Assembly: GCA_023228295.1 (NCBI GenBank)
Contig: JALOBP010000064.1
Span: forward strand, 1,745-17,363
DNA: 15,619 nt
Reading direction: 5' to 3'
Source: Methanoregula sp.
Lineage (GTDB): Archaea > Halobacteriota > Methanomicrobia > Methanomicrobiales > Methanospirillaceae
The notes beneath the pieces were generated by a model. That model worked only from the letters and a program-made list of their open reading frames with translations, did not search any database and was not told where the DNA came from. How positions within the stretch are numbered: position 1 is the first letter of the stretch; every line of letters begins with the position of its first letter. Below are positions 6,507-12,938 of this stretch, one piece after another. The translations under genes were made by a program, and so were the position numbers.

Positions 6507-6887
6507 TCAGGCCTTGTTCGTCCAGAGCCCGTGGACATTGCAGTATCCCCGTACCTTGACATTCGTATCGTGAATACAGAACTCAGCCTCGGGGATCTCA
6601 CCCGGTTTGAATCCATGGATGTACACATTGTTGCCGTGACGGACCTCGACCCACTCGATGTAGTGTTTATCTTCCATGGGATGGGGGATGGACCCGATCT
6701 TCACGATAATCCCGTTTGCAGACTTCTCCACAAAGGGCACGTGCTTCTCCTTACCCAGGTCAGCGGTCTTCTCTGCCTGCAGGACCATTGGCTGGCCGCA
6801 GCAGACAAGGATTCCGCCGGATGCATGGACGACCTTGGTGATGTTCCCGCATACCTCGCATTTGTACACTTCAAACAGTTTTGTCAT
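6507..6887 (-). CDS. dfx: Desulfoferrodoxin (two-iron superoxide reductase)
   Basis: This 126-residue cytoplasmic protein reduces superoxide to hydrogen peroxide without making oxygen, which suits anaerobes. The N-terminal desulforedoxin domain binds Fe(Cys)4 through Cys10, Cys13, Cys29 and Cys30 (YKCEVCG, LVCCGQP). The C-terminal neelaredoxin domain carries the catalytic Fe(His)4Cys site: His49 in EKHVP, His69 in IPHPM, His75 in DKHYIEW, then Cys116 and His119 in YCNVHGLW. Glu47, the usual mobile sixth ligand, is present. So it is a complete 2Fe-SOR of normal length. A strong TGGAGGT lies six bases before the ATG. It is the last gene of the rubredoxin-fprA-dfx unit, 16 bases after fprA; rubredoxin is its natural electron donor. 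Confidence 0.97.
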   Translation of the reverse strand: MTKLFEVYKCEVCGNITKVVHASGGILVCCGQPMVLQAEKTADLGKEKHVPFVEKSANGIIVKIGSIPHPMEDKHYIEWVEVRHGNNVYIHGFKPGEIPEAEFCIHDTNVKVRGYCNVHGLWTNKA

Positions 6888-6903
6888 ACCAGTACCTCCA
6901 TTC

Positions 6904-8088
6904 CTACACGATGTTGTTCTCTTTATGTTTCTTTAATATATCATCTGCCAGCCGGTCGAGTGCCTGCATCGTGGCCTCGTCAGGCTGCCCTTTCACCATC
7001 ACCGGTTCCAGCACTTCGAGTTTAAGGTGATCGAGCATTTTTACAATGGTATCAACGCTCTTCCCACCCCAGCCGAAAGACCCGATGACCGATGCATACC
7101 GCGTCTTGGGTTTGAGCGCGTTTGCCAGGTATGTTGCGTACACGATCCGGGGGTGCGGGCCGAAGAGGACCGTTGGCGTTGCCATCACGACTGTCGCAGC
7201 GTCAACAAGCGAGAGTGCGAGATCCCCGATATCCGTATGAGTAAGGTTAAAGGGTTTCACAACAATCCCGCGGGTAATAAGTGCTGCTGTGAAGTGGTCC
7301 ACCATCTTCTGCGTACTCCCGTGCATTGAGACATAAGGAAGAACAACCTCGTTCTTTACTGTATCTGATACCCAGTCGCTGTAGGCATCGAGAATGAACG
7401 CGGGGTTCTTATGGACAGGGCCATGGCTGGGGGCAATCATCACGGGCGAAAGGGCCCTGACCATGTCGATATAGCCTTTGATGCTGTTCCGGAACGGCAT
7501 CATGATCTCCGCATAATACCGCTTTGCCGAGCGGAGGGAAACCGCGTCCTCGACCAGGTAAAGTTCGCTCGATGCCATGTGGAACCCGAAGAGATCGCAC
7601 GGGAAGAGGATCTTATCCTCACGCAGGAAAGTTATCTGGGTCTCCGGCCAGTGTGTCCAGGCGGTCAGGTGGAACTCAAGGGTCCGGTCACCAAGCGACA
7701 GGGTATCTCCGTCTTTCACCAGATGGAAAACGTCGGCAGGGATGTGGAGCAGGGATATAAGGAGTTCCTTGCATTTCTCGTTCGTCACGACTTTCGCATT
7801 CGGGAAGAACTCGAGGATCATGGGAAGGGACCCCGAATGGTCCTGCTCGGCGTGATTGATGACAACGTAGTCGATCCGGTCAATCTTGAGCTTGACAAGG
7901 TTCTCGATCAGTTCGAACTCCTTTACGGGATCCACCGTGTCGATCAGAGCAGTCTTATCGCTTCCTTTGATAAGATACGAATTATAACTCGTCCCATCCG
8001 GCAGCGGAATGAGCTCATCGAAGAGCCGCCGGTCGAAATCGAGCGCTCCGACCCAGAAAACTCCAGGGACTATTTCACGTGAAACCAT
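6904..8088 (-). CDS. fprA: Flavodiiron protein, probable F420H2 oxidase (FprA type)
   Basis: This 394-residue cytoplasmic enzyme has a metallo-beta-lactamase-like diiron domain (about 1-245) and a flavodoxin domain (about 248-394). Diiron ligands are all present: His79, Glu81, Asp83 and His84 in HAEQDHSG, His146 in WTHWPET, Asp165 in FPCDLFGFH, and His222 in SHGPVH. The FMN phosphate loop is SMHGSTQKM (254-262). In methanogens this family reduces O2 to water with reduced F420 as donor; some relatives use rubredoxin or act on NO. The rubredoxin gene lies 12 bases upstream, so rubredoxin-linked activity is also possible. Length and start (ATG at 8088, the conserved IVPGVFWVGALD start region) are typical. 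With dfx downstream the operon removes both oxygen and superoxide. O2 rather than NO as substrate is inference from methanogen homologues. Confidence 0.95.
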   Translation of the reverse strand: MVSREIVPGVFWVGALDFDRRLFDELIPLPDGTSYNSYLIKGSDKTALIDTVDPVKEFELIENLVKLKIDRIDYVVINHAEQDHSGSLPMILEFFPNAKVVTNEKCKELLISLLHIPADVFHLVKDGDTLSLGDRTLEFHLTAWTHWPETQITFLREDKILFPCDLFGFHMASSELYLVEDAVSLRSAKRYYAEIMMPFRNSIKGYIDMVRALSPVMIAPSHGPVHKNPAFILDAYSDWVSDTVKNEVVLPYVSMHGSTQKMVDHFTAALITRGIVVKPFNLTHTDIGDLALSLVDAATVVMATPTVLFGPHPRIVYATYLANALKPKTRYASVIGSFGWGGKSVDTIVKMLDHLKLEVLEPVMVKGQPDEATMQALDRLADDILKKHKENNIV

Positions 8089-8100
8089 ACTTACCAGTCC

Positions 8101-8265
8101 TCATTCCGGTTTGAAAAATTTCTTTTCCGCAGAACAGACCGGGCAGGTCCAGTCGGCAGGGAGGTCGGCAAACGGTATCCCGGGAGCAATGTTCTGCAAC
8201 GGTTCGCCCTTTTCGGGATTGTATTTGTGGCCGCATATACCACAGACATAACATTCCATTCCCAT
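8101..8265 (-). CDS. Rubredoxin
   Basis: This 54-residue protein is a classic rubredoxin, a one-electron carrier with a single Fe(Cys)4 site. The two knuckles are CYVCGICG (Cys5 and Cys8, with an extra Cys11) and CPVCSAEK (near residues 40-43), and the central PFADLPADWTCP motif is typical. The ATG at 8265 has a clear GAGGT seven bases upstream; a second in-frame ATG two codons later is less well placed. It is the first gene of the unit with fprA and dfx, and probably supplies electrons to one or both. The extra cysteine in the first knuckle occurs in some rubredoxins and need not bind iron. It is too short for many gene finders but is well supported. Confidence 0.95.
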   Translation of the reverse strand: MGMECYVCGICGHKYNPEKGEPLQNIAPGIPFADLPADWTCPVCSAEKKFFKPE

Positions 8266-8271
8266 AAAAAA

Positions 8272-8276
8272 ACCTC
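8272..8276 (-). promoter_or_regulatory. Ribosome binding site of the rubredoxin gene
   Basis: GAGGT followed by a T-run and then the ATG fixes the start at 8265. No convincing TATA box is visible in the 51 bases up to the TOPRIM-like gene; the promoter may lie within the end of that gene. Confidence 0.55.
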
Positions 8277-8316
8277 ACAGATTTGGTAAACAATACTCTA
8301 GTGTGGCGTCAAGATC

Positions 8317-8913
8317 TCAATAATCATTTCGATGGTGCATACCGGGAAGATCCGGGGGAGATTCGCGGACAACAGGATCCAGAGACTCCAGTCCGGCAAG
8401 ATAGCGGTTGAAAAAGAACCGGAACGAGGCATTTTTCCGGACGGCAGTCTCGATGGAGAACGACTTGAGGATCTCGAACATGAAGTCAATCCGGGAATCG
8501 AACCTCGTGGGGATAAGGGCGTTGAAATCCTCCTTGGTGAGCTGATTGGTCTCGGAGATGTCCGAAACGCCCAGGGCCCGGGCGGTATCGAACGAGATCC
8601 CGGCAAGGTACCAGCTCTCGATCTCTTTGATCACAACGACTACGCTGCGCCCGTTGATATCGCTGAACCAGTAGTAGAGGATCTGCTTCTTGTCCTGCAC
8701 GGAACGTTCCTGGTCGAGGTCTGCAACAAAAATGTAATCGTTCTTCATCAGGATGACGCTTTTTAAGAATTTATTCACCTTCTCTCGCTTGATACTCGCA
8801 TACGCGATGATCTCAACCGAATGATACGAGGGGGCGATCAGGGGTTTGATGATCCGGCCGAAGAAACGGATATCATCCTCTCCCTCGACCAGGATGAACA
8901 AGCGCTTTTTCAT
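8317..8913 (-). CDS. TOPRIM-like protein (DUF4276/DUF4435-like), partner of AAA ATPase
   Basis: The 198-residue protein starts with a TOPRIM-type strand and acidic loop, LFILVEGEDDIRFF with Glu10, and continues with FVADLDQE holding the DxD pair (Asp65 and Asp67). A third acidic stretch is VVVIKEIESWYLAG (Glu97, Glu99), similar to DUF4276-type proteins. TOPRIM folds with these acidic residues bind Mg2+ and cut or process nucleic acid in OLD nucleases, topoisomerases and RNase M5-like enzymes. The gene follows the ATPase gene in the same reading frame, split from it only by TAG and one codon. This is the order ATPase then TOPRIM seen inside single-chain OLD nucleases. Its likely role is nuclease effector of a two-gene defence module, by analogy with PARIS AriA/AriB or AbiL. 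The exact family is uncertain; activity is inference. Confidence 0.72.
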   Translation of the reverse strand: MKKRLFILVEGEDDIRFFGRIIKPLIAPSYHSVEIIAYASIKREKVNKFLKSVILMKNDYIFVADLDQERSVQDKKQILYYWFSDINGRSVVVVIKEIESWYLAGISFDTARALGVSDISETNQLTKEDFNALIPTRFDSRIDFMFEILKSFSIETAVRKNASFRFFFNRYLAGLESLDPVVRESPPDLPGMHHRNDY

Positions 8914-8916
8914 ACC

Positions 8917-10182
8917 CTAGAGCCCCAGGAGGTTCTGCACATAAAGTTCCTCAATGCCGATCTCGTTCTCGAGGAATGCCAGTACTTCCTCCTTGTCACC
9001 TGGGTGGGAGATTACCGAGTAGCCCTCGCTGTCCCGTGAGATGAGGAGGAGGTTTTCGATGGATGCATACTTGACCACTTCGGTGCTGTGGGTAGTCACC
9101 ATAACCTGCTTCTTCTCAGAGGCCTCTTTCATCATCGCCATGAGGCGTGAGACCAGGAACGGGTGAATGTGGCTTACCGGCTCTTCGATGATGATGAAGG
9201 GATTCTCATCGAAGTAGAGAGCAATGATCATGGCAAAAATGATGATCGTACCATCCGAAAGCGACGATGCAGGCAGCTCATAGCTCCTGACGTAGCGTTC
9301 TTTCAGGGTCAGGATGAGCGAGACATCCATGAACTTCCGGACCGAGAAGTCCTCGACGAAGGGTAGAACATCACGGAGGAGATTTGAAAACTTCCGTTTC
9401 TTCTCAGGGTTGTCGATAATCGTTTTGATCGCGAGGGCCAGGTTGCGCCCGTCCTCCTCCAGTTCGCGTTTTCCGGTGATAACAACCCCTTTTTTCGGGA
9501 GTTTCGGATCGATATCATAGATCGCGATCCTGTCAAAGAGTTTCTCAAAATGTGGAAGCGGGAAACCGTACACGGTCTCCAGGAGCAGGGTCCGCTCCGG
9601 AAGGCGTTTACCCTGGAAGAAAACCGGGATGAGATCGTTCTCCGTCAGGCAGCACCCGGCCGGTATATTCGCAGCATAGCGGATCTCGCCATTCTCGCTT
9701 GTGATCCGGAGTTCGCCTTTCCCTATGGGTTCTTTTTCCTCAACCTGATCACCATGGCACTCGCAGGCCAGAAACTCGCAGCCGATCACCATCTGGTCAC
9801 GAACAATGGTAAACCCGTCAGATGTATCGTCAAACTGCAGGGCGAACTCATATGATGATTCGCAGGCCCGCATACCGATTCGGGCTCCGTCCTCTTTTTT
9901 TGGATTGTGAACATCGAGTGTACGGTCGGGTTCGTAAAAGACCTTCACAACGAGATTCCGGGAATTTTTGATCCGTGCATTACGGAGATACTCGACGCCT
10001 CCCTGCATAGCGATTGCATTCACGACCCCGTTACGGGCGATGTCACGGAGAAACTCAAAAACGCTGATGAAATTGGATTTGCCGGCAGCGTTGGACCCAA
10101 TAACGACATTGAACCGGGTCAGGTTGATGTCAATTTCAGAGAAACTCTTGAAATTCCCGATATGGATACGGTTGATGGTCAT
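8917..10182 (-). CDS. OLD/RecF-like AAA ATPase (AAA_15/AAA_21 type)
   Basis: This 421-residue cytoplasmic protein is an ABC/SMC-like ATPase of the kind found in OLD-family and other phage-defence proteins. It begins INRIHIGNFKSF, the typical RecF/OLD first strand. Walker A is IGSNAAGKSN (28-37), the signature is SSLSDGT (306-312), Walker B is FIIIEEPVSHIHP (329-341) with catalytic Glu334, and the switch is VTTHSTEV (362-369). A middle region (about 85-300) without clear motifs replaces the coiled coil; CEFLACECH (135-143) is cysteine-rich. The Walker B tail reads EEPVSHIHP rather than the usual EEPExxLHP. It stops at TAG, followed in frame by GGT and the ATG of the TOPRIM-like gene. Together they form an ATPase-sensor and nuclease-effector pair. 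No ribosome binding site is evident before the ATG at 10182. Confidence 0.85.
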   Translation of the reverse strand: MTINRIHIGNFKSFSEIDINLTRFNVVIGSNAAGKSNFISVFEFLRDIARNGVVNAIAMQGGVEYLRNARIKNSRNLVVKVFYEPDRTLDVHNPKKEDGARIGMRACESSYEFALQFDDTSDGFTIVRDQMVIGCEFLACECHGDQVEEKEPIGKGELRITSENGEIRYAANIPAGCCLTENDLIPVFFQGKRLPERTLLLETVYGFPLPHFEKLFDRIAIYDIDPKLPKKGVVITGKRELEEDGRNLALAIKTIIDNPEKKRKFSNLLRDVLPFVEDFSVRKFMDVSLILTLKERYVRSYELPASSLSDGTIIIFAMIIALYFDENPFIIIEEPVSHIHPFLVSRLMAMMKEASEKKQVMVTTHSTEVVKYASIENLLLISRDSEGYSVISHPGDKEEVLAFLENEIGIEELYVQNLLGL

Positions 10183-10252
10183 GGCAGGTCACTGGTATCT
10201 CATCGTCATCGTGCAACAAAAAGAAGGTATTGGTAGTCTTAGATAGTCCTCT

Positions 10253-10759
10253 TCAGGACAAACCATAGGATACCGGGTTCATCATCATGACGGTATAACA
10301 GAGGTATGTTGCAAATGTGACCCAGAGGAAATAAGGGATCAGGAGTGCCCCCCCGGCTACCGTGACACGGAATTCCTGGATCATGGTGCAAAGGAGGACA
10401 AGCCAGAGTGCAATGATTCCCATGAACCCTAAGAATGTTGATTGAAGGCCAAAAAAGAGGTATGACCAGCCGGTATTCAGGATTAACTGGAGGATAAACA
10501 ACACGAGTGCAAAAAGGACTTTTTTATTTTTAATTCCCTGCCTGAGCAGCAGGAAGAGGGAGATACCCATGAGGATATATAATACAGTCCAGACCGGGGC
10601 AAATACCCACGCCGGGGGAGAAAAATCCGGTTTTGCAAGACCTGCATACCAGGTGGGGATTGCCGGGATCGTAAAGATCGAACCGATATAGCCGGCAAGA
10701 AGGCAGATGCCGATTGCGAGCAGCAGCAGTATAATCTTACCAAGAGTCTTTTTTACCAT
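10253..10759 (-). CDS. tspO: TspO/MBR family membrane protein
   Basis: A 168-residue membrane protein with the five helices of the TspO/peripheral benzodiazepine receptor family. Family signatures are WYAGLAKPDFSPPAW (37-51), FAPVWTVLYILMGIS (53-67), LILNTGWSYLFFG (92-104) with the conserved Asn and Trp, and LIPYFLWVTFATYL (140-153), the C-terminal motif of the binding pocket. TspO proteins bind tetrapyrroles such as protoporphyrin and are stress-linked in bacteria; in methanogens the ligand is not established, but abundant tetrapyrrole cofactors (F430, corrinoids) make one plausible. It is full length for the family. A TATA-like TTTAGTATAC centred 25 bases before the ATG and no ribosome binding site suggest a leaderless message. 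The adjacent genes are not obviously related. Confidence 0.93.
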   Translation of the reverse strand: MVKKTLGKIILLLLAIGICLLAGYIGSIFTIPAIPTWYAGLAKPDFSPPAWVFAPVWTVLYILMGISLFLLLRQGIKNKKVLFALVLFILQLILNTGWSYLFFGLQSTFLGFMGIIALWLVLLCTMIQEFRVTVAGGALLIPYFLWVTFATYLCYTVMMMNPVSYGLS

Positions 10760-10778
10760 AATCCGCGATCACGGTAAT

Positions 10779-10788
10779 GTATACTAAA
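10779..10788 (-). promoter_or_regulatory. TATA-like box of tspO (leaderless)
   Basis: TTTAGTATAC on the minus strand is centred about 25 bases from the ATG at 10759, so transcription would start at the start codon. There is no Shine-Dalgarno sequence in between. Confidence 0.4.
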
Positions 10789-10835
10789 GGGGGATATAGA
10801 ATTGTCGGCTATTGCAGGTTCAATGACTGACCGAA

Positions 10836-10924
10836 GAAACCCAAAAGAACCCCGTAGTTTTTTTAAAAAACAGCCCCATCGGCTCCGGGTAGCCCGGCAG
10901 GATCCGCAGCAGGAAACCCAAAAG
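10836..10924. repeat. Direct repeat of GAAACCCAAAAG, two copies
   Basis: Copies at 10836-10847 and 10913-10924 are identical over 12 bases. They flank the AT palindrome in the intergenic region between tspO and the UPF0316 gene. The two copies are 77 bases apart and no target-site or terminal inverted repeat pattern is seen. Confidence 0.5.
10857..10871 (-). terminator. AT palindrome, possible terminator of the UPF0316 gene
   Basis: GTTTTTTTAAAAAAC is a perfect 15-base palindrome around a central T. On the minus strand it presents a six-T run about 65 bases after the stop of the UPF0316 gene, which would fit archaeal termination. Confidence 0.35.
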
Positions 10925-10933
10925 GATCGTGTG

Positions 10934-11536
10934 TCATTTCCCTTTCCGGAAAAACCTGAGGGAATCCATCCATGAGAATACCCCGCGGGCTTCCCGATCT
11001 GGGAAGACACCTTCCGCAACAGACTTCACCTCTTCCACCGAGTAAAAGGCGTTTGGCTGGCACTGCTTGATGATCCCGACAACATGGGGAAGATCCTGCC
11101 GCTGGATGATCGTGAATACCATCTTCACTCTCCCGGTCGCTCCCTCGCCATCAACACAGGTTACACCATAGTCATGGGAACGGAAGAACAAGACGAGGTT
11201 CCGTGGATCATCCTTGGTTATAATGCGGACACTGACAAGCCCGATTGAGATCTTCTCCTCGATTATCATTCCAATGAATGTCCCTGCTGCAAAACCGGAG
11301 CCATATGCTACATAGGAGACAATGTTCGTGAGGTTGCTCATGACCTGGCTTATGGCAAGCAACCATATGATGACTTCAAAAAAACCGATAACCGGGGCGA
11401 GATACTTGATACCCTTGGATATGAAGATGACCCGCATCGTGCCCAGGGTGACATCGCAGATACGCGCACAGAAGATAAGTATCGGAAGAATTACGTATGC
11501 GAAGAGTTGCGGTGAGCCGAATGGATCCAGCATCAT
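10934..11536 (-). CDS. UPF0316-type membrane protein (DUF5698 plus DUF2179)
   Basis: A 200-residue protein with three N-terminal membrane helices (about 11-35, 44-66 and 72-92) and a soluble C-terminal domain of about 80 residues. The N-terminal pattern ARICDVTLGTMRVIFISKG followed by FFEVIIWLLAI is the signature of the UPF0316/DUF5698 family. The soluble part (GLVSVRIITKDDPRNLV to KQCQPNAFYSVEEV) matches the DUF2179 ferredoxin-like fold seen in YitT and UPF0316 proteins, which may sense a ligand. Function is unknown. The ATG pair at 11536 and 11533 has no ribosome binding site. The last 25 residues (GVFSWMDSLRFFRKGK) are basic and probably cytoplasmic. It appears to be its own unit, separated from its neighbours by 174 and 143 bases. 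Confidence 0.85.
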   Translation of the reverse strand: MMLDPFGSPQLFAYVILPILIFCARICDVTLGTMRVIFISKGIKYLAPVIGFFEVIIWLLAISQVMSNLTNIVSYVAYGSGFAAGTFIGMIIEEKISIGLVSVRIITKDDPRNLVLFFRSHDYGVTCVDGEGATGRVKMVFTIIQRQDLPHVVGIIKQCQPNAFYSVEEVKSVAEGVFPDREARGVFSWMDSLRFFRKGK

Positions 11537-11653
11537 TTTCTAATGTATAAAGGTGAGTGGCTAATAGTTTGCGGTGGAGAAAAATCCCACAATCCATTGC
11601 GGATATGCAAAAGAGAATTGCCAGGTTCCGGAGCAGAGGGAATTTTCCTGGGT

Positions 11654-11671
11654 AAAAAAAGGGGATTTTTT
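11654..11671 (-). terminator. T-run terminator after the decayed region
   Basis: On the minus strand A6-TCCCC-T7 can fold as a weak A-T hairpin and ends in seven Ts, just after the last stop of the protein-like sequence that ends at 11680. This marks the end of the original transcription unit and supports the view that 11680-12008 once was coding. Confidence 0.5.
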
Positions 11672-11679
11672 AGGATTCT

Positions 11680-12008
11680 TCAGATAATGACGTCGAATTC
11701 ATGAGAGAGAATTTTTGTCCGGATTCCAGACTGCGATCCCTCGATATTGCGAACCTGCACATCCCGGTCGCCGAACGTGACATCCGAATACCGCTTCGGG
11801 TTGAGATCGGGGTCACAGGTAATCCGTGTTGCGGAAACCGTGGCCGGAGATACACAGGGAATCCCGGCCGTACCTTTGATTAACGGAACTTTAACCCGTC
11901 CCCGAAATTCTGTCCATCGGGGATAAGCCCGCTCTGCTCGTATATTTCAAGCACGGACGGGGATACGCGGGTAATGAAGGGGGTCGCAGGGGCCGTAGCA
12001 GGATGGAC
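11680..12008 (-). pseudogene. Decayed C-terminal continuation of the membrane protein gene
   Basis: Directly after the TGA at 12009-12011, in the same frame, 42 residues read like protein (for example TPFITRVSPSVLEIYEQSG and LIPDGQNFGDG) up to TAA at 11880. From about there a different frame is protein-like: VKVPLIKGTAGIPCVSPAT, then DPDLNPKRYSDVTFGDRDVQ and GIRTKILSHEFDVI, ending at TGA 11680 just before a T-run terminator. Neither piece has a good start codon or ribosome binding site; GTG at 11953 is the only candidate. The simplest reading is one extracytoplasmic C-terminal domain of about 100-110 residues, cut off by a nonsense change and one frame change. Sequencing error or a separate small frameshifted gene are alternatives. 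Domain family not recognised. Confidence 0.5.
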
Positions 12009-12842
12009 TCACCGGTCAGGAACCACGATTACCGTGGTAAAATTCCGCGAGAAATACCCGTGGATTGCAAGAAGGGCACACAGTGCCAGAAGTGCACAGA
12101 GAACCACACCCGGTATTGCACTGCCGGAAACTGCAGGGTCCGCCAGACCTGAGCGGACGAGCGTCATGCCCGTGGTGACAACGATACTCGTGGCATATAC
12201 ATCCCGGACGGCAAAGAAGAAGAGTGCGGTAACCATCCCCAGCACGAGGCACAGGGATAACGGATCCGGCAGGCCGGGTGCCGGTGTGTGTGCCTTTGTT
12301 GTCAGGCCGAACAGGATCGCCGTGACTGCAACACCGGCCGGGATCGAGGCTCCTGCCCCGCCGGAACGGACAAGAGCCTGTACATGCGTCCCTACAAGCA
12401 CCCAGCAGATCATAACCGCAGCAATGCCGGTGGGCAGGTAGAGGAGAAAAAGCCCGGGAAGGGCGCTCTGGAACGAGCCTGCCGGAACCATGAGGACGGC
12501 AACAAGGTAACACGCCATCCCGACGAGTATGCAGGCCATAACCGTCCTCCGGAAGGGCCGGAATCCAATCTGGAACATATTCACAGCGCCGGTGAGAAAC
12601 GACCGGCGGAGGAGGAGGACAGGGACGAGCATCCCGGTCACGATACAACCGACAAGTGTGTAGACTACAAGCGGCAGGGTGCCGGGGGCATGGAACAGGG
12701 AGACGTTGCCTTCCAGGAGGAAAATCTCGGTCAGCCATGCACAATAGACCAGGAGCGGGATTACCAGGAGCCGTATGACATCCCGCTGCGATGCTGTTGG
12801 CGAGAGGAAGGGGATCGGGTCCACGGGGGTAATTCCGGCCAT
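12009..12842 (-). CDS. Multi-pass membrane protein of unknown function, possibly truncated
   Basis: I do not recognise the family. From the ATG at 12842 it has 277 residues and about seven hydrophobic helices, for example RLLVIPLLVYCAWLTEIFLL, VVYTLVGCIVTGMLVPVLLL, GLFLLYLPTGIAAVMICWVL and VVLCALLALCALLAIHGYF. The loops are short and carry few charged residues; AVRDVYATSIVVTTG near residue 220 is the most distinctive stretch. It ends FTTVIVVPDR at TGA, beyond which the same frame remains protein-like, so the present product may lack a C-terminal domain. A GTG at 12908 would add 22 residues rich in Cys and Lys (YQHKGKCTCDG); I prefer the ATG because that extension does not look like a membrane-protein start. 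No clear ribosome binding site precedes either. Transporter or enzyme roles cannot be told apart. Confidence 0.7.
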   Translation of the reverse strand: MAGITPVDPIPFLSPTASQRDVIRLLVIPLLVYCAWLTEIFLLEGNVSLFHAPGTLPLVVYTLVGCIVTGMLVPVLLLRRSFLTGAVNMFQIGFRPFRRTVMACILVGMACYLVAVLMVPAGSFQSALPGLFLLYLPTGIAAVMICWVLVGTHVQALVRSGGAGASIPAGVAVTAILFGLTTKAHTPAPGLPDPLSLCLVLGMVTALFFFAVRDVYATSIVVTTGMTLVRSGLADPAVSGSAIPGVVLCALLALCALLAIHGYFSRNFTTVIVVPDR

Positions 12843-12938
12843 AGTATATCGGTTGGTTACAACATACGCTGCCCCGTCACAAGTACATTTTCCTTTGTGC
12901 TGATACACGACATGATCGGGGCATATGGACCGGAGATT

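Noticed and set aside
8917..8919. Pyrrolysine at the TAG between the ATPase and the TOPRIM gene
   Set aside because: A good ATG starts the next gene two codons later, and pyrrolysine genes are not usual in the likely host order. Kept only as a question in the findings, not as an annotation.
8317..10182. Direct assignment to Gabija or PARIS
   Set aside because: Gabija GajA is a single-chain ATPase-TOPRIM protein with a UvrD-like helicase partner, which is absent. PARIS AriB is longer than the 198-residue protein. Only the general ATPase plus TOPRIM logic is supported.
12009..12011. Selenocysteine recoding of the TGA in the membrane protein gene
   Set aside because: I saw no evident SECIS-like hairpin near the gene, the following residues do not resemble a redox motif, and a second frame change is needed as well. 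Decay or sequencing error is simpler.
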